Positions 6,412 through 13,775 of a stretch of DNA of 18,800 nt are shown piece by piece. Location of the stretch: NCBI GenBank assembly GCA_028706995.1, contig JAQTVR010000007.1, positions 1-18,800 on the forward strand, written 5' to 3'. Every line of letters begins with the position of its first letter. The stretch's first letter is position 1. The notes below the pieces were generated by a model. That model saw nothing but the letters and a program-made list of their open reading frames with translations. It was not told the origin of the DNA and searched no databases. This DNA comes from Dehalococcoidales bacterium. Lineage in GTDB: Bacteria; Chloroflexota; Dehalococcoidia; Dehalococcoidales; UBA5627. The translations under genes and the position numbers were made by a program.

Positions 6412-7281
6412 TTAACGTATTATTTTACCCATTATTTCTCTTATGGGGTCGAGCTTATTCAACGTAAAAAACTGAATCCCCGGAGCGCCGCCTTCAAGCA
6501 ACCCGTTGCACTGTTCGACTGTAAAATTAACGCCGGCCTTGTAGGTAGCTTCTTCATTGCCGTCGAGAGGGGAAAATATATCGTGGACTTTTTGTGGGAC
6601 AGTTGCACCACACCCCTTGCAGAACGAAAGAAGCTTCTGGTAATCGGTTATCGCCATTATTCCGGGAATAATACGCGCTGCAACCCCCGCTTTTCTCAAT
6701 CTATCCACATATTCGAAGTAATCCTTATTATCGAAAAATATCTGGGTTATCACGAAATCACCACCGGAGTCTATTTTTTTCTTCAGGTATTTCGAATCCT
6801 TTGCTTTATCCGGGCAATTTATATGCCCCTCGGGAAATCCGGCAACCCCTATGCTGAAGAAATCATCGTGCTTTCGTATTAACTCAATAAGTTGATAGCA
6901 GTATTCGCACCCATCAGCTGCCGACTGCCAGTTCTCAACTCCAACAGGCGGGTCGCCGCGCAATGCAAAAATATTACGGATATCCCTGCTCTTTATTTCG
7001 CTGATCTTAGCTGCCAGTGCATCCCGGCTGTCACCGACACAGGAGAAATGGTGCATCGTCGGTATTCCAAAACGTTTCTGGAAGTCGTCTACTATATTCA
7101 GTGTAAGCTCCCTGGTGCCTCCACCAGCCCCATAAGTTACCGAAAACCAGTCCGGCTTCAGAGCGGCAAAGGACTCAGCAATTTCGTACAGCTTCTCCAT
7201 ACCCTTTTCCGTCTTGGGAGGGAAAAACTCAAAAGAAAATGTCCTTTTTTTCTCAGAAAAAATATCCGCTATCTTTTTCAT
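6412..7281 (-). CDS. metF: Methylenetetrahydrofolate reductase
   Basis: The enzyme reduces 5,10-methylenetetrahydrofolate to 5-methyltetrahydrofolate for methionine synthesis and, in anaerobes with the pathway, for the methyl branch of Wood-Ljungdahl. The sequence shows the family's FSFEFFPPKT strand near the N-terminus, the RGDPP motif, and FVITQIFFD near the middle of the barrel. It is about 289 residues, the length of the single-domain bacterial FAD-type enzyme. I place the start at the ATG at 7281 (MKKIADIF) because GGGAG (7290-7294) lies 8 nt upstream. An ATG ten codons further upstream falls in the predicted promoter and is unlikely. Gene order metF-queA on one transcript is likely. D. 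mccartyi is reported to lack this gene, so its presence bears on the host's identity. Confidence 0.94.
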   Translation of the reverse strand: MKKIADIFSEKKRTFSFEFFPPKTEKGMEKLYEIAESFAALKPDWFSVTYGAGGGTRELTLNIVDDFQKRFGIPTMHHFSCVGDSRDALAAKISEIKSRDIRNIFALRGDPPVGVENWQSAADGCEYCYQLIELIRKHDDFFSIGVAGFPEGHINCPDKAKDSKYLKKKIDSGGDFVITQIFFDNKDYFEYVDRLRKAGVAARIIPGIMAITDYQKLLSFCKGCGATVPQKVHDIFSPLDGNEEATYKAGVNFTVEQCNGLLEGGAPGIQFFTLNKLDPIREIMGKIIR

Positions 7282-7298
7282 AATAAAAACTCCCGTGC

Positions 7299-7319
7299 TC
7301 AAGTATATCAATTACTTGA
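7299..7319 (-). promoter_or_regulatory. Palindromic promoter region of metF (extended -10)
   Basis: A perfect inverted repeat, TCAAGTA (7299-7305) and TACTTGA (7313-7319) with a 7-nt spacer, contains on the minus strand an extended -10 element TGATATACT (7302-7310). The predicted transcription start is about 14 nt before the metF ATG. No good -35 box is visible, which is common for extended -10 promoters. A dimeric regulator could block the promoter by binding the palindrome. Confidence 0.5.
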
Positions 7320-7355
7320 ATTTATTGGAAATTTTATATAATTCGGCACCGCTAT

Positions 7356-7438
7356 GGTTCGACAAGCTCACCATGAGCGGGCATGTATTTTCGCTCACCC
7401 TCGCGTCCTGAGCCTGCGAAGGAGAACCTGTCGAAGGG
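7356..7438. repeat. Hairpin-forming REP-like intergenic repeat
   Basis: The segment begins with GGTTCGACAAGCTCA and ends with CCTGTCGAAGG. Outer arms TTCGACA (7358-7364) and TGTCGAA (7429-7435) are complementary. Inside them TGAGCG (7374-7379) pairs with CGCTCA (7392-7397), and GCTCA (7366-7370) can pair with TGAGC (7409-7413). It is more GC-rich than its surroundings. Repeats with a TTCGACAAGCTCA core are found scattered between genes in many bacterial genomes, from memory. Only one copy is in this window. Confidence 0.6.
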
Positions 7439-7513
7439 TAGAGCGTAAACCAACCATTACATGATATATAAGAACCGCCGGACTGGGATTAAAAAATAAG
7501 ATTCTATTATTAT

Positions 7514-7542
7514 TTGTCGCAAAAACCTGTATCTGTTAAACT
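7514..7542 (+). promoter_or_regulatory. Possible promoter of surE
   Basis: TTGTCG (7514-7519) and TAAACT (7537-7542) are separated by 17 nt; each matches four of six consensus bases. The predicted start is less than 10 nt from the surE ATG. With no ribosome site visible ahead of that ATG, the mRNA may be nearly leaderless. Confidence 0.4.
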
Positions 7543-7557
7543 TAAATTATTACGATT

Positions 7558-8337
7558 ATGAATATACTTATAACTAACGATGATGGTGTACTGGCTCCAG
7601 GACTGTGGGCGCTGGTTAAAGAATTAAGCACAATTTCTAATGTAACGGTAGTCGCTCCGGATAGAGAACAAAGCGCTACAGGTACAGCTGTAACCCTGCG
7701 CCAACCGCTACGCGTTCAAAAAATAACCCCCTTGATTCCCGGCATAGAAACCTACTCGGTAGAAGGCACACCCTGTGACAGTGTAATCCTGGCTTTGGGT
7801 AAACTGGTTACCGATAAACCCGATCTCGTGGTTTCCGGCATCAACCAGGGACTGAATACGGGTGATGATGTCCTTATTTCGGGAACCGTTGGTGCTGCCC
7901 TGCAGGGGTATTTACGAAATATCCCCGCCATCGCTATATCCGTGCTGTCTAAAAATAATAATAACCGCGAAAATGCCGCCAGGCTTATTAAATTGCTGGC
8001 TGATAAATTCCGGGATAAAAGCCTGTTTGGGGACTTATTTCTTAATATTAATATACCTGACATGGCTATCACTGATATCAAGGGGATTAAAGTCACCCGG
8101 CAAGCTCATAAGACTCACATCGATACCGTAAAGGAAGGACACGACGGGAAACGTGAATATTACTGGCTGGTTCGCCAGCAGTTAGATAATGACGTGAACA
8201 GTGACACCGATATTCATGCTTTAAATAACGGTTATATCTCCATTACTCCTTTGAACGATACACTATTCTTCAGACCTTCCCCCGGCTGTAATGACAACCT
8301 GTGCTTGAAACTTTTTAACGAGTTCATTAAAAATTAA
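7558..8337 (+). CDS. surE: 5'/3'-nucleotidase SurE
   Basis: SurE removes phosphate from nucleoside 5'- and 3'-monophosphates and can act on short polyphosphate; it is a metal-dependent cytosolic enzyme linked to survival in stationary phase. The 259-residue protein starts with ILITNDDG, giving metal ligands Asp8 and Asp9. Ser39 lies in DREQSATG and Asn96 in VSGINQGLNTGDD, so all four metal ligands are in place. The segment ISGTVGAA that follows is also typical. Length is normal. The ATG has no clear ribosome site. The gene is divergent from metF and is separated from rpsO by 129 nt with its own rpsO promoter, so it is probably transcribed alone. No clear terminator is seen after it. Confidence 0.95.
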   Translation: MNILITNDDGVLAPGLWALVKELSTISNVTVVAPDREQSATGTAVTLRQPLRVQKITPLIPGIETYSVEGTPCDSVILALGKLVTDKPDLVVSGINQGLNTGDDVLISGTVGAALQGYLRNIPAIAISVLSKNNNNRENAARLIKLLADKFRDKSLFGDLFLNINIPDMAITDIKGIKVTRQAHKTHIDTVKEGHDGKREYYWLVRQQLDNDVNSDTDIHALNNGYISITPLNDTLFFRPSPGCNDNLCLKLFNEFIKN

Positions 8338-8404
8338 AATAACTTCATCAATGTCATGAGGCAGTTAAAATAAAGTATTTTATGTTATGAACGCTTACAT
8401 ATGT

Positions 8405-8433
8405 TTTACAGTCATATTAACTTATGTTATAAT
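8405..8433 (+). promoter_or_regulatory. Predicted sigma70 promoter of rpsO-pnp
   Basis: TTTACA (8405-8410) and a perfect TATAAT (8428-8433) are separated by 17 nt. A second TATAAT lies at 8438-8443. The predicted leader is about 27 nt and carries AGGAG at 8455-8459. The rest of the surE-rpsO gap is AT-rich and shows no other feature. Confidence 0.7.
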
Positions 8434-8466
8434 TTTTTATAATTTATGCAATACAGGAGTTAAGAT

Positions 8467-8730
8467 TTGGATAGCCAGATAAAGGCAAGTATCATTGATA
8501 AGTTTAAGCTTCATGAAGGCGATACAGGCTCAACAGAAGTGCAGATAGCTGTTCTTACTGCAAGGATAAACCAGCTAACCCGCCATATGTCCGCTAACAA
8601 CCATGATAATCATACCAAGCGAAGCATGCTCACTCTTATCGGTCATAGAAGACGTTTACTCGCTTATCTAAACAAGGAAGACGTAAACCGCTATAAGAGC
8701 CTTATTGAACGACTCGGCTTACGCAAATAA
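8467..8730 (+). CDS. rpsO: 30S ribosomal protein S15
   Basis: S15 binds the central domain of 16S rRNA early in 30S assembly. The 87-residue sequence matches the family along its whole length: the GDTGSTEVQIA segment, ARINQLTRHM, the HTKRSMLTLIGHRRRLLAYL helix region, and RYKSLIERLGLRK at the end. The start is TTG, supported by AGGAG at 8455-8459 with 7 nt spacing; no ATG fits. The gene is followed 30 nt later by the ribosome site and start of pnp, the classical rpsO-pnp arrangement, so the two are likely cotranscribed. Confidence 0.97.
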   Translation: MDSQIKASIIDKFKLHEGDTGSTEVQIAVLTARINQLTRHMSANNHDNHTKRSMLTLIGHRRRLLAYLNKEDVNRYKSLIERLGLRK

Positions 8731-8766
8731 GTCCTTAATCCTTGTAAAGCAGCTAAGGAGATGCTA

Positions 8767-10944
8767 TTGACTATGTCCCATTCATTTGAGCGCATCATTT
8801 GCGGCAGAAAGCTTGTCTTGGAAACAGGAAAACTAGCCGCACAGGCCAATGGGTCAGTGACTGTCCGTTATGGAGATACGGTTGTTTTATCGACTGTTTG
8901 TGTTAGCACCAAACCCAAGGAAGGCACGGATTTTCTGCCACTGACTGTCGATTATGAAGAGAGAATGTATGCTGCCGGAAAGATTCCGGGAGGCTTTACT
9001 CGCAGAGAAGGACGCCCCAGCGAAGAGGCTATCTTAACCGATCGCCTTACAGACCGTCCGCTGCGCCCGTTGCTACCTAAAAGCTGGCGACGGGAAACCC
9101 AGCTTATAACTACGGTTTTTTCTGTAGACAAAGAAAATGATCCCGCTATCCTATCTATTATCGGCTGCTCGGCAGCATTATCCATATCTGAGGTTCCATT
9201 CGAGGGGCCTGTCGGTGCCGTACACGTCGGTTATATCGACAATAAACTGGTAGTAAATCCCACCCTGCAGGAATTGCAAAACAGCAAATTGGATCTGGTC
9301 ATAGCCAGCACTAAGAAGGCTGTCGTAATGATGGAAGCCGGAGCTAACGAGATCTCCGAAGATATTTTTGCCGAGGCTATCATATTAGGGCATGAAGCCA
9401 ACCAGGAGATTATCGCCCTTCAGGAAGAAATGGCTCAGGTCGTAGGCAGACCCAAGGCTGAAATCCCAACTATGGAAATAAACCCTGAGGTTAAATCCGC
9501 CGTTTCATCGTTTATCGGGGATAGATTGATACAGGCTTTTAGCAAACCGACCAAAGCGGAACGTATAGAATACATTGGGGCGCTTAAAGATAAACTTGTC
9601 TCTGCCTTGAATGAGACTTATAAAGAATCGGATATCCTGGAAGCTTTTGATAAAGAAGTCAGAATACTTATAAGGGGATGCATCCTCACCGGGGGACAAC
9701 GCGTAAGCGGACGGCAGCTAAAGGAAATTCGACCGCTTAGCTGTGAAGTAGGTGTGCTGCCACGTGCCCACGGCTCGGCACTGTTTTCGCGTGGAGAAAC
9801 TCAGATCCTAACAGTTACCACTTTAGGCCCGATCAAGAAGGAACAACAGCTTGATGGATTGGGTATCGAGGACACCAAACGCTATATTCACCATTATAAT
9901 TTCCCGCCCTTTTCGACGGGTGAAGCCAAGCGTGTCGGTGTCACCGGCCGCCGCGAATATGGACATGGCGCACTGGCAGAACGTGCCCTGCTTCCTGTAG
10001 TTCCCACGGGCGATGATTTCCCCTATACCTTGCGCCTTGTTTCTGAGGCTTTGAGCTCTAATGGCAGTACATCGATGGCCAGTTGTTGCGCTTCGTCCAT
10101 GTCACTTATGGATGCAGGTATAAAGATAAAAGCGCCGGTTGCCGGCATATCCATAGGTCTTGTTACCGGCGAAGGCGATGAATATACACTACTGACGGAT
10201 ATCGAGGGTATGGAAGATAATTATGGAGATATGGACTTTAAGATAGCCGGCACTGCCGAGGGCATTACTGCCGTACAGCTCGACATTAAACCCAAGGGTA
10301 TCAGCGCCGATATCTTAATAGATGCGCTGGGACAGGCTCGGGAAGCGCGTATGTTTATCCTGGAAAAAATGTCACAAACCATCAACACCAGCAAACCCGA
10401 ACTCAGTCCGTATGCCCCGCGGATGTACAAGATAGCACTGCCACAGGATAAAATAGGAACGGTAATCGGCCCCGGAGGAAAAACTATACGTTCCATCGTA
10501 GAAGAAAGTAAAGCTACCGTTGATATTAACAACGAAGGCATAGCCATTGTCGGGTCAGCCGATGAGGCATCCGCTAGAAAAGCGATAAAGATGATAGAAG
10601 ACCTTATTAAGGATATCGAGGTCGGGGCTATTTATACCGGCAAGGTAACCCGTTTGATGAACTTTGGCGTTTTTGTTGAAATACTTCCAGGCAAAGAAGG
10701 TATGGTTCATATAAGCGAACTGGCTGATTGCCGTGTTGACCGTGTAGAGGATGTGGTTAAGGTCGGTGATGTGATAACCGTTAAAGTGACTGAAATCGAT
10801 AACCAGGGCAGGGTCAATTTATCGCGAAGGGCTGCGTTTGAGAATCCTTCCCAAGCATCTGAAGACAGACAATTTAAGAGACGGGAAAATTCCAGCTACC
10901 CCCCACGCCACTCCAACCCCACTCAGAATAAACGACGCTACTAG
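8767..10944 (+). CDS. pnp: Polynucleotide phosphorylase
   Basis: PNPase degrades RNA 3' to 5' using phosphate and releasing nucleoside diphosphates. The roughly 725-residue protein has the full domain order: RNase PH domain 1 (about 10-220), a helical linker, RNase PH domain 2 (about 300-540), a KH domain (IGPGGKTI near residue 565), and an S1 domain (about 620-690, with GVFVEILPGKEGMVHISEL). The FPPFSTGEAKR and REYGHGALAERAL motifs and the catalytic region with MDFKIAGT near 490 are intact. A charged tail of about 30 residues follows S1. The ATG at 8761 directly abuts the AAGGAG ribosome site (8755-8760) and cannot be used efficiently. TTG 8767 (6 nt spacing) or ATG 8773 (12 nt) is more likely. 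The next gene, dapB, begins 17 nt after the stop. Confidence 0.96.
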   Translation: MTMSHSFERIICGRKLVLETGKLAAQANGSVTVRYGDTVVLSTVCVSTKPKEGTDFLPLTVDYEERMYAAGKIPGGFTRREGRPSEEAILTDRLTDRPLRPLLPKSWRRETQLITTVFSVDKENDPAILSIIGCSAALSISEVPFEGPVGAVHVGYIDNKLVVNPTLQELQNSKLDLVIASTKKAVVMMEAGANEISEDIFAEAIILGHEANQEIIALQEEMAQVVGRPKAEIPTMEINPEVKSAVSSFIGDRLIQAFSKPTKAERIEYIGALKDKLVSALNETYKESDILEAFDKEVRILIRGCILTGGQRVSGRQLKEIRPLSCEVGVLPRAHGSALFSRGETQILTVTTLGPIKKEQQLDGLGIEDTKRYIHHYNFPPFSTGEAKRVGVTGRREYGHGALAERALLPVVPTGDDFPYTLRLVSEALSSNGSTSMASCCASSMSLMDAGIKIKAPVAGISIGLVTGEGDEYTLLTDIEGMEDNYGDMDFKIAGTAEGITAVQLDIKPKGISADILIDALGQAREARMFILEKMSQTINTSKPELSPYAPRMYKIALPQDKIGTVIGPGGKTIRSIVEESKATVDINNEGIAIVGSADEASARKAIKMIEDLIKDIEVGAIYTGKVTRLMNFGVFVEILPGKEGMVHISELADCRVDRVEDVVKVGDVITVKVTEIDNQGRVNLSRRAAFENPSQASEDRQFKRRENSSYPPRHSNPTQNKRRY

Positions 10945-10961
10945 AAAAAGGGGGTGTGAAT

Positions 10962-11756
10962 ATGGCTCAAATAAGAGTCGTAGTCAACGGTTCTTCGGGT
11001 AGAATGGGGCAGGAAGTTGTCAAAGCTATCTGCCTTGACCCGGATACCCGGCTTGTGGGCGCTATAGAACGTGATATCCCCGATGGCTTTCTACCGCTTC
11101 CCGATGGTTCCGGCAAAGTTTCTTTCTCATCGAACCTGGAAAATATACTAACCGATTGTCGACCTGATGTCATGGTAGATTTTACTGTAGCCAGTGTTAC
11201 AGTACCCGCAGCCATGACAGCCTTGAAACATCAAGTTCACCTAGTTATCGGAACCACCGGTCTAACCCAGGATGAAATCAACCAGATTGACAATCTGGCT
11301 AAAGAACTACAGGTGGGAGTAGTACTGGCGCCTAACTTTGCATTAGGGGCGGTATTGATGACTTACCTTTCAAAACTTTCATCTAAATATTTTGATTATG
11401 CCGAAATTATAGAGATGCATCACCACCTCAAGGTTGATGCCCCTTCGGGGACATCGATTAAAACAGCTATGGCTATGACAGAAGGCAGAAGTGGAAAACC
11501 CTTTAAACAGACACCTGGGCAAAATGATTTAGAAAGCCGGGGGAAACAAGTAAACGGCATCCCTATTCACAGTGTACGTTTACCCGGGATTTTGGCTCGC
11601 CAGGAAGTAATTTTCGGTACTTCCGGCCAAACGCTAAGTATAAGACACGACACCACCAGCAGGGAATGCTATATGCCGGGTATCCTTCTCGCAGTTAAAG
11701 AAGTCATTAACCGCAAAGGGCTAGTCTACGGACTGGACACCCTTCTCGGGCTATAG
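10962..11756 (+). CDS. dapB: 4-hydroxy-tetrahydrodipicolinate reductase
   Basis: DapB reduces 4-hydroxy-tetrahydrodipicolinate to tetrahydrodipicolinate with NAD(P)H in the diaminopimelate/lysine pathway. The protein has the nucleotide-binding loop GSSGRMGQ at the N-terminus, GTTGLT near residue 98, APNFALG near 124, and the active-site segment EMHHHLKVDAPSGTS with a catalytic His pair and Lys. Length (264 residues) is normal. I place the start at ATG 10962 because the G-rich ribosome site (AGGGGG) sits just before it; a GTG at 10956 would overlap that site. The gene lies between pnp and asd with only a few bases between dapB and asd, so dapB-asd-dapA form one operon, possibly with read-through from pnp. 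Confidence 0.96.
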   Translation: MAQIRVVVNGSSGRMGQEVVKAICLDPDTRLVGAIERDIPDGFLPLPDGSGKVSFSSNLENILTDCRPDVMVDFTVASVTVPAAMTALKHQVHLVIGTTGLTQDEINQIDNLAKELQVGVVLAPNFALGAVLMTYLSKLSSKYFDYAEIIEMHHHLKVDAPSGTSIKTAMAMTEGRSGKPFKQTPGQNDLESRGKQVNGIPIHSVRLPGILARQEVIFGTSGQTLSIRHDTTSRECYMPGILLAVKEVINRKGLVYGLDTLLGL

Positions 11757-11764
11757 GAGAAATG

Positions 11765-12790
11765 ATGAAAGCATATAAAGTAGCTATTGTCGGCGCAACC
11801 GGTATGGTTGGACAGGAGTTTATCAAGATATTAGAACAACGCAACTTCCCGGTGGAATCTATCGATTTACTGGCATCCGACCGCTCGGCAGGGAAAAAAC
11901 TTTATTTCAATCACCGGGAGATAGGGGTCAAAGAGACCACCCCGGAGTCCTTTAAAGGTATGGATATAGCCCTGTTTTCCGCCGGCGCCGACATCAGCCG
12001 CTACTTTTCTCCCATAGCCGCACAATCAGGAGCCGTAGTTATTGATAATAGCGCAGCCTTCAGGATGGACCCCAAGATTCCTCTGGTAATCCCGGAAATA
12101 AACGTAGAAGATATCAAGAAACACCGCGGTATTATAGCCAACCCGAATTGCTCTACAATACAGATGCTGGTAGCTCTATACCCATTGCACAGAGCAAATC
12201 CGATAAAACGCATCATCGTCAGTACCTATCAATCGGTTTCTGGAACAGGTATTACCGCAATCGATGAATTGACCACTCAAGCCAGGCAGATATTGAACGG
12301 GCAGACGGTTATCCCACATGTTTATCCGCACCAAATAGCTTTTAATGTCCTGCCGGAAATAGATGTTTTCCTGGATAATGCCTATACTAAGGAGGAATGG
12401 AAAATGGTAGAAGAGACCAGAAAAATCATGCATGACGATGATATCGCCGTTTCGGCAACATGTGTTCGCGTGCCGGTGTTTATCGGGCATAGCGAAGCGG
12501 TTAACGTTGAGTTCACCAATCCGATGTCACCGGATGAAGCCAGGCGAATCCTGGTGCAGGCACCCGGGATTAAATTGATCGACGACCCGTCCATCAGTTT
12601 ATATCCCCAGGCGTATTCAGCCGCCGGAACCGACGAAGTCTACGTGGGACGTATCCGTACCGATGTTTCTCACAGCAACAGCCTGGTTATGTGGATCGTA
12701 GCCGACAATATAAGAAAAGGGGCTGCTCTGAATGCAGTCCAGATTGCCGAAGAGATGATTAAAAGAGACTGGCTCCATATCGGAGGTTAA
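11765..12790 (+). CDS. asd: Aspartate-semialdehyde dehydrogenase
   Basis: Asd makes L-aspartate 4-semialdehyde from aspartyl phosphate with NADPH, feeding lysine, diaminopimelate, threonine and methionine synthesis. The 341-residue protein has the NADP-binding GATGMVGQEF near its N-terminus, the catalytic cysteine (about residue 129) in NPNCSTIQ, the SVSGTGITAIDEL loop, and the active-site histidine in RVPVFIGHSEAVNVEF. Length and motifs are complete. Two adjacent ATGs exist; the second (11765) has better spacing (5 nt) from AGGAG, which itself overlaps the dapB stop codon. This overlap implies translational coupling to dapB. Confidence 0.96.
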   Translation: MKAYKVAIVGATGMVGQEFIKILEQRNFPVESIDLLASDRSAGKKLYFNHREIGVKETTPESFKGMDIALFSAGADISRYFSPIAAQSGAVVIDNSAAFRMDPKIPLVIPEINVEDIKKHRGIIANPNCSTIQMLVALYPLHRANPIKRIIVSTYQSVSGTGITAIDELTTQARQILNGQTVIPHVYPHQIAFNVLPEIDVFLDNAYTKEEWKMVEETRKIMHDDDIAVSATCVRVPVFIGHSEAVNVEFTNPMSPDEARRILVQAPGIKLIDDPSISLYPQAYSAAGTDEVYVGRIRTDVSHSNSLVMWIVADNIRKGAALNAVQIAEEMIKRDWLHIGG

Positions 12791-12793
12791 GTT

Positions 12794-13687
12794 ATGAAAG
12801 ACCTGGGAAGATTAATAACCGCCATGGTAACGCCATTTAAAGAAGATGGCTCTGTCGATTACGAACAGGCAAAAACACTGGCTATTGCTTTACTTGATTC
12901 GGGGAGTGATGGATTAGTGATAGTGGGCACTACCGGAGAATCTCCGACATTGCTTCGTGATGAAGAGCTAAGGCTCTTTGCTGAAATAAAATCGGTTGTC
13001 GGAAATAAAGGCTCTGTTATTGCCGGTACCGGCAGCAACAGCACCGCCGAAGCAATTTCTGCTACCAAAGCAGCGGAAAAGACCGGAGTTGATGCCTGCC
13101 TGCTGGTGGTTCCCTATTATAATAAACCGACACAGGACGGATTATACAGGCATTTTAAAGCTATCGCTGAGAACACAAAACTTCCCTGCATACTTTATAA
13201 TGTGCCGTCACGCACAGTTGCCAGCCTGTCTGCCGATACTGTAATTAAGCTGAGCAAGATAGATAATATCATCGGCATCAAGGAAGCCAGCGGGAATTTC
13301 AATGAAATCTCCAGGATTATAGAGAACACCGATAATGAATTTGTGGTCTGGAGCGGCAATGATAATGATACCCTGCCAATACTGGCACTGGGTGGTTACG
13401 GCGTTATAAGCGTTGCGTCCAATATAATCGGTAAGCAGATTAAAGAAATCATCGATAGTTTCTTAACCGGCGATACGGCTAATGCCGCCAGAGTACACAG
13501 ACACCTGCTCCCGCTTATAGATGTATTATTTAAGATAGCCAATCCGATTCCTATTAAATACGCAATGAACCATATCGGTTTCAGGGTAGGCGGTACCCGC
13601 CCTCCGTTATATGAACCGGACGAAAATACTGCTAATCTGATAAAAGAGACACTCAAGAAATATAAGATGGATTTGCCGGTTAAATAA
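12794..13687 (+). CDS. dapA: 4-hydroxy-tetrahydrodipicolinate synthase
   Basis: DapA condenses pyruvate with aspartate semialdehyde through a Schiff base, the first committed step to diaminopimelate and lysine. The 297-residue protein shows MVTPFKEDGSVD, GTTGESPTL (residues 46-54), PYYNKPTQDGLYRHF, the tyrosine in ILYNVPSRT (Tyr135), and the Schiff-base lysine Lys163 in GIKEASGN. GGAGG at 12782-12786 lies 7 nt before the ATG and overlaps the end of asd. It is the last gene of the dapB-asd-dapA operon and is followed by a strong terminator. Pathway neighbours such as the dap aminotransferase step are not in the window. Confidence 0.97.
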   Translation: MKDLGRLITAMVTPFKEDGSVDYEQAKTLAIALLDSGSDGLVIVGTTGESPTLLRDEELRLFAEIKSVVGNKGSVIAGTGSNSTAEAISATKAAEKTGVDACLLVVPYYNKPTQDGLYRHFKAIAENTKLPCILYNVPSRTVASLSADTVIKLSKIDNIIGIKEASGNFNEISRIIENTDNEFVVWSGNDNDTLPILALGGYGVISVASNIIGKQIKEIIDSFLTGDTANAARVHRHLLPLIDVLFKIANPIPIKYAMNHIGFRVGGTRPPLYEPDENTANLIKETLKKYKMDLPVK

Positions 13688-13707
13688 CAAGCGATTATTA
13701 TGTAATC

Positions 13708-13740
13708 AAAAAGGCTCGAATAAATATTCGAGCCTTTTTT
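13708..13740. terminator. Strong bidirectional intrinsic terminator (dapA / purA)
   Basis: A perfect 15-base inverted repeat (13708-13722 and 13725-13739) with core GGCTCGAAT/ATTCGAGCC is flanked by A's on one side and a run of six T's on the other. It can stop transcription from dapA on the plus strand and from the purA operon on the minus strand. Confidence 0.93.
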
Positions 13741-13775
13741 GAATCCGATATTTTCTAACTTAAAATATCGGATTC
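13741..13775. repeat. Perfect 14-bp inverted repeat overlapping the purA stop
   Basis: GAATCCGATATTTT (13741-13754) and its exact complement (13762-13775) are separated by 7 nt. The right arm contains the final purA codons and part of its stop codon. On the minus strand this hairpin directly precedes the terminator at 13708-13740, so the purA mRNA would end in two stacked hairpins. Confidence 0.85.

Noticed and set aside
5467..7411. Plus-strand frames of up to 182 residues opposite queA and metF
   Set aside because: Both opposite genes are clearly real and full length; the plus frames have biased, low-information translations and no family motif.
13708..13775. Paired palindromes as a small insertion element or phage attachment site
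   Set aside because: The first is a standard terminator with a T-run, no transposase or target duplication is present, and the flanking genes are intact.
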